Below, piece by piece: positions 31,574 to 40,375 of a stretch of 64,000 nt of DNA; position 1 is the stretch's first letter, and the number at the start of each line of letters is the position of its first letter. Source of the stretch: Streptomyces physcomitrii (GTDB lineage: Bacteria > Actinomycetota > Actinomycetes > Streptomycetales > Streptomycetaceae); contig NZ_JAAWWP010000006.1 of NCBI RefSeq assembly GCF_012273655.1, positions 186,001-250,000 on the forward strand, in the 5' to 3' direction. Under the pieces are notes generated by a model, which did no database searches, was not told where the DNA came from, and saw only the letters and a program-made list of their open reading frames with translations. Made by a program: the position numbers and the translations under genes.

Positions 31574-31607
31574 AGGGCCGGTTTCGGAGATTTCCGAAAC
31601 CGGCCCT
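31574..31607 (+). terminator. tRNA-Pro terminator
   Basis: A perfect 14-bp stem (31574-31587 with 31594-31607) with loop AGATTT lies 19 bases after the tRNA. Confidence 0.85.
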
Positions 31608-32075
31608 TGGCCATTCCTGGGGGCCAGGTGGGGGCCCGAGGGCTGCCTCGGCGGCTGTGGCGGCGCAGCGGCTCGTAGCCGAGCTTTGTGACCATGTGTC
31701 CTCGTTGCTTTTGGTTCACCGAGCAAGTACGGCTGTCTTCCGAGGGGTACGGAGCACTGGAGGGTTCCCCGGAAGAGATCCGAGGCGGACAGTGAAGTTC
31801 GCGAACGGAGAATGCGCGGCGGATTTCCAGTTGGCAGCGGCGACATTCCTTCGCGATCTTTTCGATCTGTAGTTGTGCTCGGGTGCTGGCGTCCGGTCGA
31901 TCGCGGCACTGTTGATCCTGGCCTCCCGACGGTCGCCGGCGACGCCCCTGCGGTGTTGATCCGGTAAGACAAAATGACTAGCAGGGTCAGGGAAAGCTTT
32001 CACCTCTCTCAGAGCTGCGGAGTAGGCGTGGCCGTCCTCGGGAATGGGCATTATGCACGGCGACAAGGGGGTGCC
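31608..32075. other. Lower-GC stretch after tRNA-Pro, no supported gene
   Basis: About 470 bp with clearly lower GC than the flanks and no open frame with Streptomyces codon bias. A 71-codon frame at 31657-31872 has no recognisable domain. It may be the remains of a mobile element that used the tRNA; no integrase or direct copy of the tRNA 3' end was noticed. Confidence 0.45.
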
Positions 32076-32540
32076 GTGGGCGCGAGCACAAGTGAGCACG
32101 AGAAGGCTGTCGAGATCATCGGTCTTCGCATGAAGGAGTACGAATCCCTGCGGTCTGAAGTGGTCCAGAGGATCGGAGCCCGACAACAACTGGCCGGATA
32201 CGCTGGCGCGGCCACCGCCATCGCGGCAACTCTCGGCAGTGGCCTCGGGTTGTGGCGAATCCTGCTTGTCGGGCTGGTGCTCCTGGTCGCCTACTTGTAC
32301 CTGCGGGACAGCAACGACGGAATCCAGAGGCTGGGGAAACACCTGCGCCTTATCGAGAGCGACGTGAACGAATTGGCTCGGGGTGTCTACGGGCGGGAGA
32401 TCCTCACCTGGGAGTCCACCCGGCAGACCGAGCGCAACAGTGAGAAGAGGTTCTGGAAGGCTCTCGGGCGCTTCGGCGGCTGGCACCGCCATGAATCGCA
32501 GGCGAGGGTGCCTGAACCACGCGGAGAATCCGAAGGGTAG
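32076..32540 (+). CDS. Small membrane protein of unknown function
   Basis: 154-residue protein, not recognised. It starts as VGASTSEHEKAVEIIGLRMKEYESL. A cytoplasmic coiled-coil-like helix (residues 8-40) leads to two closely spaced hydrophobic segments (about 42-57, GYAGAATAIAATLGSG, and 60-76, LWRILLVGLVLLVAYLYL) and then a charged C-terminal tail of 75 residues. GTG 32076 has an AAGGGGG site upstream; the longer frame from 31974 is possible. GC content is lower than the core, and the gene sits next to a tRNA, both hinting at transfer. Confidence 0.65.
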   Translation: MGASTSEHEKAVEIIGLRMKEYESLRSEVVQRIGARQQLAGYAGAATAIAATLGSGLGLWRILLVGLVLLVAYLYLRDSNDGIQRLGKHLRLIESDVNELARGVYGREILTWESTRQTERNSEKRFWKALGRFGGWHRHESQARVPEPRGESEG

Positions 32541-32640
32541 AAGTATCCGCGAACTGCGCCTTGAGGCAAACAGGTTGTGTGTTGCCGTCGCTCAAAGCGG
32601 TGGCAACATCTGCGCGGGGGCCGCACCTATCATGCTGTTC

Positions 32641-33510
32641 ATGAGTCAGTTGCTGAGCCTGGAGACCCCGGACCATGCGCGTCCGGTGCGTCTCCACACG
32701 GAGCGGGGCGTCTTCGCCGCCCTGGATGTTCCACCTGCCGGGCATGACCCGGTGCGGGGGACGGCCCTGCTCGTACCTGGCTTCATGGGCAGCAAAGAGG
32801 ACTTCCTCCCCATGCTGCCCGCCCTGAGCGCCGACGGTGTACGTGTACTGGCCCTGGACTGCCGAGGCCAGTACGAGACCGGCGATGCTTCCCCGGCGCC
32901 CTCGCACTCCCGGGACGACTTGGCCCGTGATCTGGTAGCTGTTGCTCGTTCCCTGGGCACTGGGCCGGTGCATCTGCTGGGTCATTCGTACGGGGGAAGT
33001 CTTGTGCGCGCGGCGGTCATCGCGACCCAGGGGGATCCCTCACTATGGGCGTCGGTCACCCTGATGAACTTCGGTCCCGGCGCAGTCTCTTCTTGGCAGC
33101 GGGAACGCCTGCGCCTGTTGCTCTCCGCCGTGGAATCGATGTCCCTGGCCGAGATCTGGCCGTTGGTGCGAAGCAAGAACGAGTCCGTGCCCGAGCATGT
33201 CGAACGCTTCCTCGAGCGCAGATGGATGAGCAACAGCCCGATCCAGTTGGCGGCTGTCGCGCAACACATGCTGGACGAGACCGACGCTACGGCTGACTTG
33301 GCCCGCATGAGCGTTCCCGTATCGGTGATCTCCGGCACCCCTGACGAGACATGGGACCCTGACGGCGTGGAGCGGATGGCCCGTCAACTGGGAGCCAGGT
33401 ACGTCCGGATCGAGGGCGGCGGGCATTCCCCCAATGTGCACAAACCCGCTGAAGCGGCTTCCGCCCTCCTCGACTTCTGGCTCACCCGGCACGGTGCGGC
33501 AGTCGCCTGA
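32641..33510 (+). CDS. Alpha/beta hydrolase
   Basis: 289-residue alpha/beta hydrolase with no signal peptide. The nucleophile elbow is LLGHSYGGSL, the acid is in VISGTPDETWDPDG, and the His in IEGGGHSPNVHKP. The oxyanion-hole region is VPGFMGSKEDF. A cap domain sits between the Ser and the Asp. ATG 32641 is used; ATG 32632 is three codons longer. Esterase, lactonase or haloperoxidase-like activity cannot be told apart. It is slightly lower in GC than the core genes. Confidence 0.9.
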   Translation: MSQLLSLETPDHARPVRLHTERGVFAALDVPPAGHDPVRGTALLVPGFMGSKEDFLPMLPALSADGVRVLALDCRGQYETGDASPAPSHSRDDLARDLVAVARSLGTGPVHLLGHSYGGSLVRAAVIATQGDPSLWASVTLMNFGPGAVSSWQRERLRLLLSAVESMSLAEIWPLVRSKNESVPEHVERFLERRWMSNSPIQLAAVAQHMLDETDATADLARMSVPVSVISGTPDETWDPDGVERMARQLGARYVRIEGGGHSPNVHKPAEAASALLDFWLTRHGAAVA

Positions 33511-33636
33511 CATCGATCCGGCGACGGTGACCAGCGCGGTGCGCAACCCGGGATGGGATACCCGTACGTCAACCTCGCGAGGAAAAGCCGGAGTTGAGGT
33601 GGGGGAGGGCCGTGATCTGACGGTCTTCGGCTCGGT

Positions 33637-34308
33637 TCAGGTGGCGAGTGCGGCCTTGGTCTCCCTGGTCTCCTGGTCGGCGAGCACCTCCGGTGCGCCA
33701 GCCTCCAGGCCGTCGAGTGCGACGGTCACGACGTCGGCCGGGTCGTTCTTGGGGATGTCCCAACCGGCCATCATGTCGGTGTCGGTGGCGCTGAGGTAGA
33801 GGCCGGTGACCTGGGTGCCCTGCCCGGCGAGTTCCAGGCGTACCCCGTTGGTCATGCTCCACGCGGCGGCCTTCGAGGCGGCGTAGGCGCCGGCGCCGGG
33901 GTACGAGAGCCAGGACAGGCGGGAGTTCACGTTGAGGATGCCGCCACCGCCGTTGCGGGCCAGGATCGGTGCGAACGCGCGGATCATCGCCAGCGGACCG
34001 TAGAAGTTCGTGTCGATCTCCTGCCTGATCGTCGTGAGGTCGCCGGTGACGAGGTGGCTGCCCGTGGTGGTGCCGGCGTTGTTCACCAGCAGGGTCAGAT
34101 CGGGGGCGCCGGCCGCGGCGGCGGCCACCGCGGCCGGGTCGGTGATGTCGAGCGCCAGCGGGATCGCGCCGGGTACGTCGACGGTCTCCGGCCTGCGGGC
34201 GGCGGCGTAGACCTTCGCGGCGCCCCGGTCGAGGAGCTGCTGGACGAAGTGCCGGCCGAGGCCGCGGTTGGCGCCGGTGACGAGTGCGATGCTTCCTTCG
34301 ATCTTCAT
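33637..34308 (-). CDS. Short-chain dehydrogenase/reductase
   Basis: 223-residue classical SDR. The cofactor motif is VTGANRGLGRHF, NNAG is present (LVNNAGTTTG), and the catalytic set is Ser in NSRLSWLS and Tyr/Lys in GAYAASKAA. The Arg-Arg after the second strand (AAARRPET) suggests NADPH preference. ATG 34308 gives the compact family start MKIEGSIALV. It is divergent from an AraC regulator, which is its probable activator. Confidence 0.92.
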   Translation of the reverse strand: MKIEGSIALVTGANRGLGRHFVQQLLDRGAAKVYAAARRPETVDVPGAIPLALDITDPAAVAAAAAGAPDLTLLVNNAGTTTGSHLVTGDLTTIRQEIDTNFYGPLAMIRAFAPILARNGGGGILNVNSRLSWLSYPGAGAYAASKAAAWSMTNGVRLELAGQGTQVTGLYLSATDTDMMAGWDIPKNDPADVVTVALDGLEAGAPEVLADQETRETKAALAT

Positions 34309-34339
34309 GACCACCACCGTAGGATTCGCGAATGCGTGT

Positions 34340-34363
34340 CTCAATGACAGATCTGCTCAATGA
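34340..34363. promoter_or_regulatory. Direct repeats in the SDR/AraC divergent promoter
   Basis: CTCAATGA occurs at 34340-34347 and at 34356-34363, 16 bases apart, inside the 103-bp intergenic region. Paired direct half-sites are what AraC-family dimers usually bind. Confidence 0.55.
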
Positions 34364-34411
34364 GATATCCGTACAGCTCATCACAGCTCCTCCTGTTAGC
34401 GTGTGCGCACT

Positions 34412-35350
34412 ATGGATGCCCTGACCGGACTCATCGACGCGCAGGTGGTGCGCGGTGTGCTCGGCGCGCGCATCGCCGCGGGGGACGACTGGGGCTGGTG
34501 GTCGGTCCAGGGGCCCGGGGCCGCCTTCCACGCGGTGACCTCGGGCGCGGTGTGGGTCGCCCCCGAGGGCTTCGCACCGCTGCAACTCCGTGCCGGTGAC
34601 GTCCTGTTGCTCCCGAGCGGTCGCGCCCACGCCCTCGCGGGCGACCCCGACGCACTCGCCCGCACCTCACCGGAGCGTTCCGACGGCTACACCCTCACCG
34701 GCGACGGCACGGTGCGGATGGGGCAGGGGCAGGCGCACACGCACATCCTCTGCGCGCACTTCTCGCACGACCCCACGGCCTCCGCGTCCATTCTGGCGGC
34801 GCTGCCCGAGACCGTCCTGCTCCGCGGCCGGGGCGACGGCGGAGGGCTCGCCGAGACCGTCCGCCTCGTGGGCCGCGAACTGACCTCGCCGGGCCCGGGG
34901 AGCCAGGTCGTCCTCGCCCGTCTCGTCGATGTGCTCCTCGTGCAGGCCCTGCGCGACTGGCTCGAACGCGACGACGGCGGCTCGGCATCCCCGCTGCACG
35001 CACTGCGCGACCCCGTCGTCAGTACGGCGATGGCCATGATCGACGCGGAACCCGGCCGCGCCTGGACGACCACGGAACTCGCCCGCGCGACCGCCGTCTC
35101 GCGGGCGACTCTGGCCCGCCGCTTCCCCGCCACCCTGGGCGAGACGCCCGCCGCCTACCTCACCCGGCGCCGCCTCGACCTCTCCGCACGCCGCCTCCGT
35201 GACACCGATGATCCCCTCGAACAGATCGCGCGGGATGTCGGCTACACCTCGGTCTACGCCTTCAGCCGCGCCTTCCGCCGCCAACGAGGCGTACCGCCGG
35301 GCCGTTTCCGGTCCGCCTCCCGTACCGTCGCGGCGCAGCCGAACGGCTAG
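34412..35350 (+). CDS. AraC-family regulator with cupin domain
   Basis: 312-residue regulator. Residues ~10-170 form a cupin sensor domain (GGDWG-like GDDWGWWSVQGPGAAFHAVTSG, then GDVLLLPSGRAHAL). Residues ~205-300 carry two HTH motifs: WTTTELARATAVSRATLARRFPATLGETPAAYLTRRRL, and PLEQIARDVGYTSVYAFSRAFRRQRGVPPGRFR. ATG 34412 is favoured over GTG 34403. It is divergent from the SDR, its likely target. The inducer is unknown. Confidence 0.93.
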   Translation: MDALTGLIDAQVVRGVLGARIAAGDDWGWWSVQGPGAAFHAVTSGAVWVAPEGFAPLQLRAGDVLLLPSGRAHALAGDPDALARTSPERSDGYTLTGDGTVRMGQGQAHTHILCAHFSHDPTASASILAALPETVLLRGRGDGGGLAETVRLVGRELTSPGPGSQVVLARLVDVLLVQALRDWLERDDGGSASPLHALRDPVVSTAMAMIDAEPGRAWTTTELARATAVSRATLARRFPATLGETPAAYLTRRRLDLSARRLRDTDDPLEQIARDVGYTSVYAFSRAFRRQRGVPPGRFRSASRTVAAQPNG

Positions 35351-35523
35351 CGTCCTCCGACCGCGCTCCGCGGCCCGGGATCTGAGCGGTCAGCGCTGAC
35401 CGTCGCGCGCGTCTCGGTCGACTGCTCGGTTGACTGCTCGGCCGGGAGCAAGCGGCCGTCGAGCATAGGGCGGCCGAACTCGCGAGATCGCTTGCGCGGC
35501 CCCGAGATGAGGGGCGAAGCGCC

Positions 35524-35985
35524 TCAGGAGCGCAGCCCCAGGCACTTGGTGAGCAGGGTGGAGAGCCGCTCGCGTTCGGCCGGGGTGAGGTTCCCGAAGG
35601 TGTCGTCGAGGAATTCGGGTACCGCGTCCTCGGCGCGGGCGAGGAGCCGACGGCCGGAGCGGGTCAGGGTGACCGCGTAGGCGCGGCGGTCGTCCGTGTC
35701 GCGTTCGCGCCGTACGTGCCCCGCCTTCTCCAGGCTGTCGCAGATGCCGACCATGACACTGCGGTCGATCCGCAGTTGGTCGCTCAGTACGCGCTGCGAG
35801 CTGGGGCCGACCTCGGCGAGCATCTTGAGCACCAGATGCTGCCCGACGCCGATGCCGGATTCGCCGGCCCGGGCTTCCGCGGCGCGGGCGACCGCGGCCG
35901 AGGCCCGGCACAGGGCGATGTCCAGGCGCTCCGCGGCGAGTCTCGGGAAGTACGCGGCCTCACGGTCCGCGGCCTTGGGCGGCAT
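35524..35985 (-). CDS. MarR-family regulator
   Basis: 153-residue winged-helix regulator. The recognition region is VLSDQLRIDRSVMVGICDSLEKAGHVRRERDTDDRRAYAVTLTRSGRRLL, with the DxRxxR-type wing (DTDDRRAY) typical of MarR. ATG 35985 has GAGAGGTGG upstream; the longer frame to 36081 is disfavoured. It is divergent from the nitroreductase across 315 bp and probably represses that gene and itself. Confidence 0.92.
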   Translation of the reverse strand: MPPKAADREAAYFPRLAAERLDIALCRASAAVARAAEARAGESGIGVGQHLVLKMLAEVGPSSQRVLSDQLRIDRSVMVGICDSLEKAGHVRRERDTDDRRAYAVTLTRSGRRLLARAEDAVPEFLDDTFGNLTPAERERLSTLLTKCLGLRS

Positions 35986-36300
35986 GCGGTCCACCTCTCT
36001 GCGGGTCTGCGGGCACGGCGGGGGTGCGTCTCGACCGACCGTACCAAGGAATCGTCTTCGCCCAGATTGTTTGCGCGGCACCTATGAGATTCGTATGCTC
36101 TTCAATCATCTTGCTGCTGATTATCTGTGTGAAGATGGAGACCGGCTGAGGTCCGCTGTGGTCATGCCCGCCGACCAGGAGCGGCCGGCCCTGGTGCCGC
36201 CGCGCACCGCGGTGTTGCCCGGCTCGGCGGGCCCCATCTGATCGGCTGATCGGCCTCGCAGAGGACCGTCGACCCGTACCACCGGAACAGAGGACCGGCC
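35986..36300. promoter_or_regulatory. Divergent MarR/nitroreductase intergenic region
   Basis: 315 bp without a gene. The part 36060-36135 is AT-richer than the rest and is the probable shared promoter and MarR operator zone, though no clean palindrome was found. Confidence 0.45.
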
Positions 36301-36975
36301 ATGACCCTGGATCTCACCCCCGACCAACTGCTGTCGACCACCCGCGCCGTACGCAAACGCCTCGACTTCGACCGCCCGGTCCCGCGCTCCCTGATCGAGG
36401 AGTGCGTGGACCTGGCGACCCAGGCGCCGACCGGCCGGAACCGGCAGCGCTGGCACTTCCTCGTCGTCACCGAGGAGGCCCAGCGGCGTGCCGTGGCCGA
36501 CATCTTCCTGCGTGCCTTGCCGCTGACCACCGGGCACCCCTTGACCGAACGCGACGCCTGGCGCATGAACTACCACGCCGACTCCACGGAACGGGTCTTC
36601 GACGGACTGCGCCACCTGGCCGCCCACATCCACCGCGTGCCCGCCTTCGTCATCCCCGGAGTGGAGGGACGTACCGACGGCGCTCCGGTGGCCGAGCAGG
36701 CGGGGACGTGGGGCTCGATCCTGCCGGCGGTGTGGAGCTTCATGCTGGCCGCCCGCGCACGCGGTCTGGGCACCACCTGGACGACAGCGCAAGGACCGCT
36801 GGAACGGGAACTCGCCGAGATCCTCGGCGTTCCTCACGACGACATCATGCTGGCCGCCTTCCTCCCGCTCGCCTACACCATCGGCACCGACTTCAGGCCG
36901 GCCCGGCGGATCCCCCGCGAGCACGTCCTGCACTGGGACCGATGGGAACAGCACGGCTCCGGGCCGGACCGGTAG
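36301..36975 (+). CDS. Nitroreductase family protein
   Basis: 224-residue FMN-dependent nitroreductase-fold protein. The FMN-binding Arg block RAVRKRLDF near the N-terminus, PTGRNRQRWHFLVV, and the C-terminal ARRIPREHVLHW are family features; the LPAVWSFMLAARARGLGTTW helix is the dimer helix. It reduces nitro, quinone or similar substrates with NAD(P)H. Divergent MarR gene suggests substrate- or redox-triggered expression. Confidence 0.92.
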   Translation: MTLDLTPDQLLSTTRAVRKRLDFDRPVPRSLIEECVDLATQAPTGRNRQRWHFLVVTEEAQRRAVADIFLRALPLTTGHPLTERDAWRMNYHADSTERVFDGLRHLAAHIHRVPAFVIPGVEGRTDGAPVAEQAGTWGSILPAVWSFMLAARARGLGTTWTTAQGPLERELAEILGVPHDDIMLAAFLPLAYTIGTDFRPARRIPREHVLHWDRWEQHGSGPDR

Positions 36976-37339
36976 CGCACCGCGGTGGTGGGTCCGGGGT
37001 CTCGTCATCGGCACGCAACGAGGCCGCCGCCCCCACCGCCGAGGGCACCCGCACCGCCGAGAGGTGGTCCGACCACTCCCGACCGACCTCGCTGACCGTC
37101 GGCGCCGAGACCTACCGGGGCCCGTACGGTTCCACGGACCCGAGCGAGCGGAGCAAGCTCCGGGACGCCTGCTCTTCCACAACGGCCTCTTGCGCCTGTC
37201 GGTCACCTCGACCGCCGGAGTGGACACAGGCTTCAACCGGGAGGCCGGGGGCACACTCAAGCGGGTGCGAACACCCTTACCGGAGTAGAAGCGTCGCTGC
37301 CGTAAGCACCAGGCAGCGACAGTGAGCGAGGGCGAAGAC
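36976..37339. other. Intergenic region without supported gene
   Basis: About 360 bp. A 74-codon frame at 37064-37288 has no known domain and no ribosome site. The stretch may be decayed coding DNA because GC-rich codon rhythm changes frame within it, but no parent gene was recognised. Confidence 0.35.
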
Positions 37340-37525
37340 GTGCCGACTGTTCGTCGAGCGATGCTTCAGATCATCGTGGTGTTCGTGATCTTGTATGCCG
37401 GATGTTTTGCCGCTTCCTATCTGTCGGGCGGTTCCCTCGGAACTTCCTTGGGCGCCCCGTTGGCGCTGGCAGCGCCGATGGCCGGTATCGCTTTCGTCCG
37501 CTGTCGGCGCCTGAAGCAAGGATGA
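37340..37525 (+). CDS. Small two-helix membrane protein
   Basis: 61-residue predicted membrane protein, not recognised. Hydrophobic helices are MLQIIVVFVILYAGCFAASYL and LGAPLALAAPMAGIAFV, with basic ends. GTG 37340 has GAGGG seven bases before; GTG 37322 would add six residues. It is convergent with the alginate lyase gene, 13 bp away. Confidence 0.5.
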   Translation: MPTVRRAMLQIIVVFVILYAGCFAASYLSGGSLGTSLGAPLALAAPMAGIAFVRCRRLKQG

Positions 37526-37538
37526 CGCAGAGCGTCCC

Positions 37539-38300
37539 TCAGGAGGCGGTGAGCCTAGTGAAGGTGACGCGGCCGCCGTCGTCCTCCGCGGGCTCGCCCT
37601 TGAGCTGTGCGTAGTCGCCGGCCTGAAAGCGGACCGGCCGGTCGGACCACACCTCGGGAACCGGCGCGCTCTTCCGCTCCGTGGTGTCCTCGTGGGTGGC
37701 GGTGAGTTCCAGGTCGCCGTCGCCGGAGTCGGTGATGCCGAAGCCGAAGGTGTCGCCGAGCCGTACCTCGTCGAGGAGCGGGTACTTCTCGTAGTCGCTG
37801 CCGCTCTCCAGCTGCTGGTTGACCTTCGCGTACACCTCGCCGTCGTCGTAGTACAGCAGCACATACGGGTCCGAACGCAGCTCCTGGTCCCCGTGGATCT
37901 GGCCGAGGACGATCGTCCTGCTGGTGTCCGGGACCTGGGTGACGGCGACCTCGGCGGTCAGGGCGTGCTCGCCGTCCGTGCCGGTGGTGAAGCCCTCGCC
38001 GGCGACGAGTTCGGTGCGCGGGCTGCCGGAGTGGCTGGTGGTGGCGCCGAGGGTGGGTGCCCAGAACTCCAGGCCGCCGCCCTCGGTGCGGGAGAGGAAC
38101 GGCGGGGCGAGTTCGGCCGGGTCGAGCACCACCGGATCGCCGTCGGTGCCGCCCTCGGAATCCACCGGCAGTGTCAGGCGCCACCCGTCGAGCGAGGGGC
38201 CCTCCTCGGCTCCGGGGCCGGCCGGGGCGGCGAAGGCGAACGTGCTGGAACCGAGGACAAGGGTGCAGGCGATCAGCGGGGCGGCGAGTGCGCGAACCAT
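37539..38300 (-). CDS. Secreted alginate lyase, polysaccharide lyase family 7
   Basis: 253-residue exported lyase. The signal peptide is about 25 residues (ending AFAAPA). Three family-7 signatures are seen in order: SPRTELV (RTEL), VLGQIHG (QIH) and VRFQAGDYAQ in place of YFKAGxYxQ. Q, H and Y are the catalytic residues for beta-elimination of mannuronate or guluronate. The jelly-roll length is standard. ATG 38300 has GGGAG upstream. A secreted beta-helix protein is divergent from it. Confidence 0.93.
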   Translation of the reverse strand: MVRALAAPLIACTLVLGSSTFAFAAPAGPGAEEGPSLDGWRLTLPVDSEGGTDGDPVVLDPAELAPPFLSRTEGGGLEFWAPTLGATTSHSGSPRTELVAGEGFTTGTDGEHALTAEVAVTQVPDTSRTIVLGQIHGDQELRSDPYVLLYYDDGEVYAKVNQQLESGSDYEKYPLLDEVRLGDTFGFGITDSGDGDLELTATHEDTTERKSAPVPEVWSDRPVRFQAGDYAQLKGEPAEDDGGRVTFTRLTAS

Positions 38301-38804
38301 GTCAGGTACTCCCGGGCTGGTGCGACGGTGGATCCGGAGGCACGGGCGGCCGACGGCGCCCGCGGTTCTCGACGGCCGACTGCACGAGGAGGTGAGCAGC
38401 TTCCGCGAAGAACTCGCCGCAACGTAATCATGGTCGTACGTACCGTCAAGATCGTGGTCGTACGGGCCGTCGGCGCTGCTGCGTGCCTCAACTCGGTGTC
38501 ACGGTGGGCCAGTTGGGCACCGGCTGGGCATCGGCGCACTGTTCGTCTGCGAATCTCCGCATGCTTCCGGAGCGGTCGGGATTCCTCTCGTCGGCCAAGC
38601 GGCTCGTCTCCCCGCCCTGGACGTCCGCTGCTGCCCGAAATCCCCCTTGAACTGGGAAAACACCGAAGGAAAGCTATGGTGGCCGGCCACATGGACGAGC
38701 GTGTGGGGCTTGGGTAGCGTGCCCCCGCGCCTTGTGGCGCTGGTCGTTGATTCCGCGCACACCGCCGATCCACCCGGCGGAAGCATCCTTCCCGAGGAGA
38801 CGAT
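38301..38804. promoter_or_regulatory. Divergent region between the two secreted lyase-like genes
   Basis: 504 bp with no supported gene; it holds both promoters. Two 20-bp near-repeats ATCATGGTCGTACGTACCGT (38427-38446) and ATCGTGGTCGTACGGGCCGT (38451-38470), 24 bases apart, are candidate regulator sites. Confidence 0.5.
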
Positions 38805-40196
38805 GTGAACGATCCGACTGCCCGGAGAGCTTCCCGACGACGCTTATCGGCCGCTCGCCTTCTGCATCCGAGGAATCGGAGGAATCGGAGGAATCCGAGT
38901 CCGTCGATGAACTGCCTTCTGGCCACCGTGCTGTGCGCGAGTGCGGCGCTCGGCTCGGTGGCCCTGCTCGAGTCCTCCGCGGCCGCGGCGGCCCTGCCCG
39001 TCACCGCGGCGACCGCCAGCTCCGATGACGGCAATGTGGCGGCCAACGCGATCGACGGTGACCCCTCCACCCGGTGGTCCGGTTCCGGTGACGGTGTCTG
39101 GATCCGCTTCGACCTCGGCTCGGTCACCGCCGTCGACTCGGTCTCGCTGGCCTGGTACGACGGGGACAGCCGGCGGACGACCTTCGACGTCCAGCTGTCC
39201 GAGGACGGTTCGCACTGGTCGACGGCGTTGTCCGGGAAGACCAGCAGCGGCACCACGCTCAGCCCGGAGGAGTACGGCTTCGCCGAGGGCTCGGCGCGTT
39301 TCGTACGGGTCGTCGGACACGGCAACTCCTCCGCGGACTCGGGCGAGTGGACGAGCATCACCGAGGCGGCCGTGTCCGGTGGGGGCGGAACCACACCTCC
39401 CGCCCAGACCCCGGGCGTCGGCGGAGTGGAGACCCCCGCCGACGCGATCCTGGTCGGGGAGCAGGACTCCGAATTCACCATCGACTCCGGCGGCACCGCG
39501 GCCGACCCCGACGTCTACGACTGCCAGGGCGAGACCGTCCACGGGGGCATCCGGATCGAGGCCGACAACGTGGTGGTGCAGAACTGCCGGGTCGACGCAC
39601 AGCAGCAGTACGGGATCTACTCGGACGACAACACCGACGTCACCATCCAGAACAACGACATCAAGGGCGTCGAGGGCCCCGGCGACCTCAATGCCATCAC
39701 CTTCTTCGGCAACGGCCACAAGATCCTGTACAACACCGCCGTCGACTTCGTGACCGGCGATCCGGGCGACAGCCACACCGACTTCATCCAGACCTGGGTG
39801 TCCGACTCCCACCCCACCACAAGCGACGACGTGGAGATCCGCGGCAACAAGGCCGTCGGCCCCGACAACCCGGACCAGGACAGCAGCATCCCCAGCATCC
39901 ACCAGTGGCTGATGGTCGAGGACTACGGCCGGGGCGGGAACTCCGGCGGCGACACCGACGGCATGCACAACTGGATCGTCGCGGACAACGAGATCGGCGA
40001 CAGCTGGAACCAGGCCATCAAGCTGGACGGGCCGGACGACATCGCGCTGACTCGCAACAAGTTCGTGGGCTCCTCGACCAAGGTCATGGAGGTCACCTCG
40101 GCCTCGACCGGGGTGAGGTTCTACAGCGACAACGAGGTCGGCCCGGACTACGAGTCGGTCGGCATGCCGGTCACCGACGGCCCGGGTCCCGCCTGA
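38805..40196 (+). CDS. Secreted F5/8 type C domain, right-handed beta-helix protein
   Basis: 463 residues. The signal segment is NCLLATVLCASAALGSVALL preceded by a basic stretch. An F5/8 type C (CBM32-like) carbohydrate-binding module covers about 60-200 (VTAATASSDDGNVAANAIDGDPSTRWSGSG). After a Pro-rich linker a parallel beta-helix runs from about 215 on (HGGIRIEADNVVVQNCRV, GIYSDDNTDVTIQNNDI, KILYNTAVDF, DVEIRGNKAV). HTDFIQTW is a candidate active-site segment. It may be a uronate lyase acting with the neighbouring PL7, but the family was not identified. GTG 38805 follows GAGGAG; ATG 38907 is an alternative. Confidence 0.8.
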   Translation: MNDPTARRASRRRLSAARLLHPRNRRNRRNPSPSMNCLLATVLCASAALGSVALLESSAAAAALPVTAATASSDDGNVAANAIDGDPSTRWSGSGDGVWIRFDLGSVTAVDSVSLAWYDGDSRRTTFDVQLSEDGSHWSTALSGKTSSGTTLSPEEYGFAEGSARFVRVVGHGNSSADSGEWTSITEAAVSGGGGTTPPAQTPGVGGVETPADAILVGEQDSEFTIDSGGTAADPDVYDCQGETVHGGIRIEADNVVVQNCRVDAQQQYGIYSDDNTDVTIQNNDIKGVEGPGDLNAITFFGNGHKILYNTAVDFVTGDPGDSHTDFIQTWVSDSHPTTSDDVEIRGNKAVGPDNPDQDSSIPSIHQWLMVEDYGRGGNSGGDTDGMHNWIVADNEIGDSWNQAIKLDGPDDIALTRNKFVGSSTKVMEVTSASTGVRFYSDNEVGPDYESVGMPVTDGPGPA

Positions 40197-40375
40197 CGGT
40201 TCCCCGCCCGGGCCGTGCGGAAGCCTCGTCCGGCAGTCCGGCAGTCCGGCAGTCCGGCGGTCCGAAGTTCCGGTACTCCGGCAGTGCTTCGGCGCCCGGC
40301 CCGGCCCGGCCCGGGCGGGGTGCGGGTGGGCGGCGGGGAGCGGGCGACAGTGGGAGCGCCCCGCCCGCGTCGCGG

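Noticed and set aside
31716..32492. 258-codon minus-strand frame opposite the orphan membrane protein
   Set aside because: The plus-strand frame has the better start, ribosome site and membrane segments; the minus product is featureless.
37064..37288. 74-codon frame between nitroreductase and small membrane protein
   Set aside because: No ribosome site, no recognisable domain, and codon rhythm unlike neighbouring genes.
38860..38900. Short GAGGAATCG tandem repeat in the beta-helix gene as a separate regulatory element
   Set aside because: It lies inside the reading frame from GTG 38805 (RNRRNRRN) and may simply be coding; it could also precede the alternative ATG 38907, which cannot be settled.
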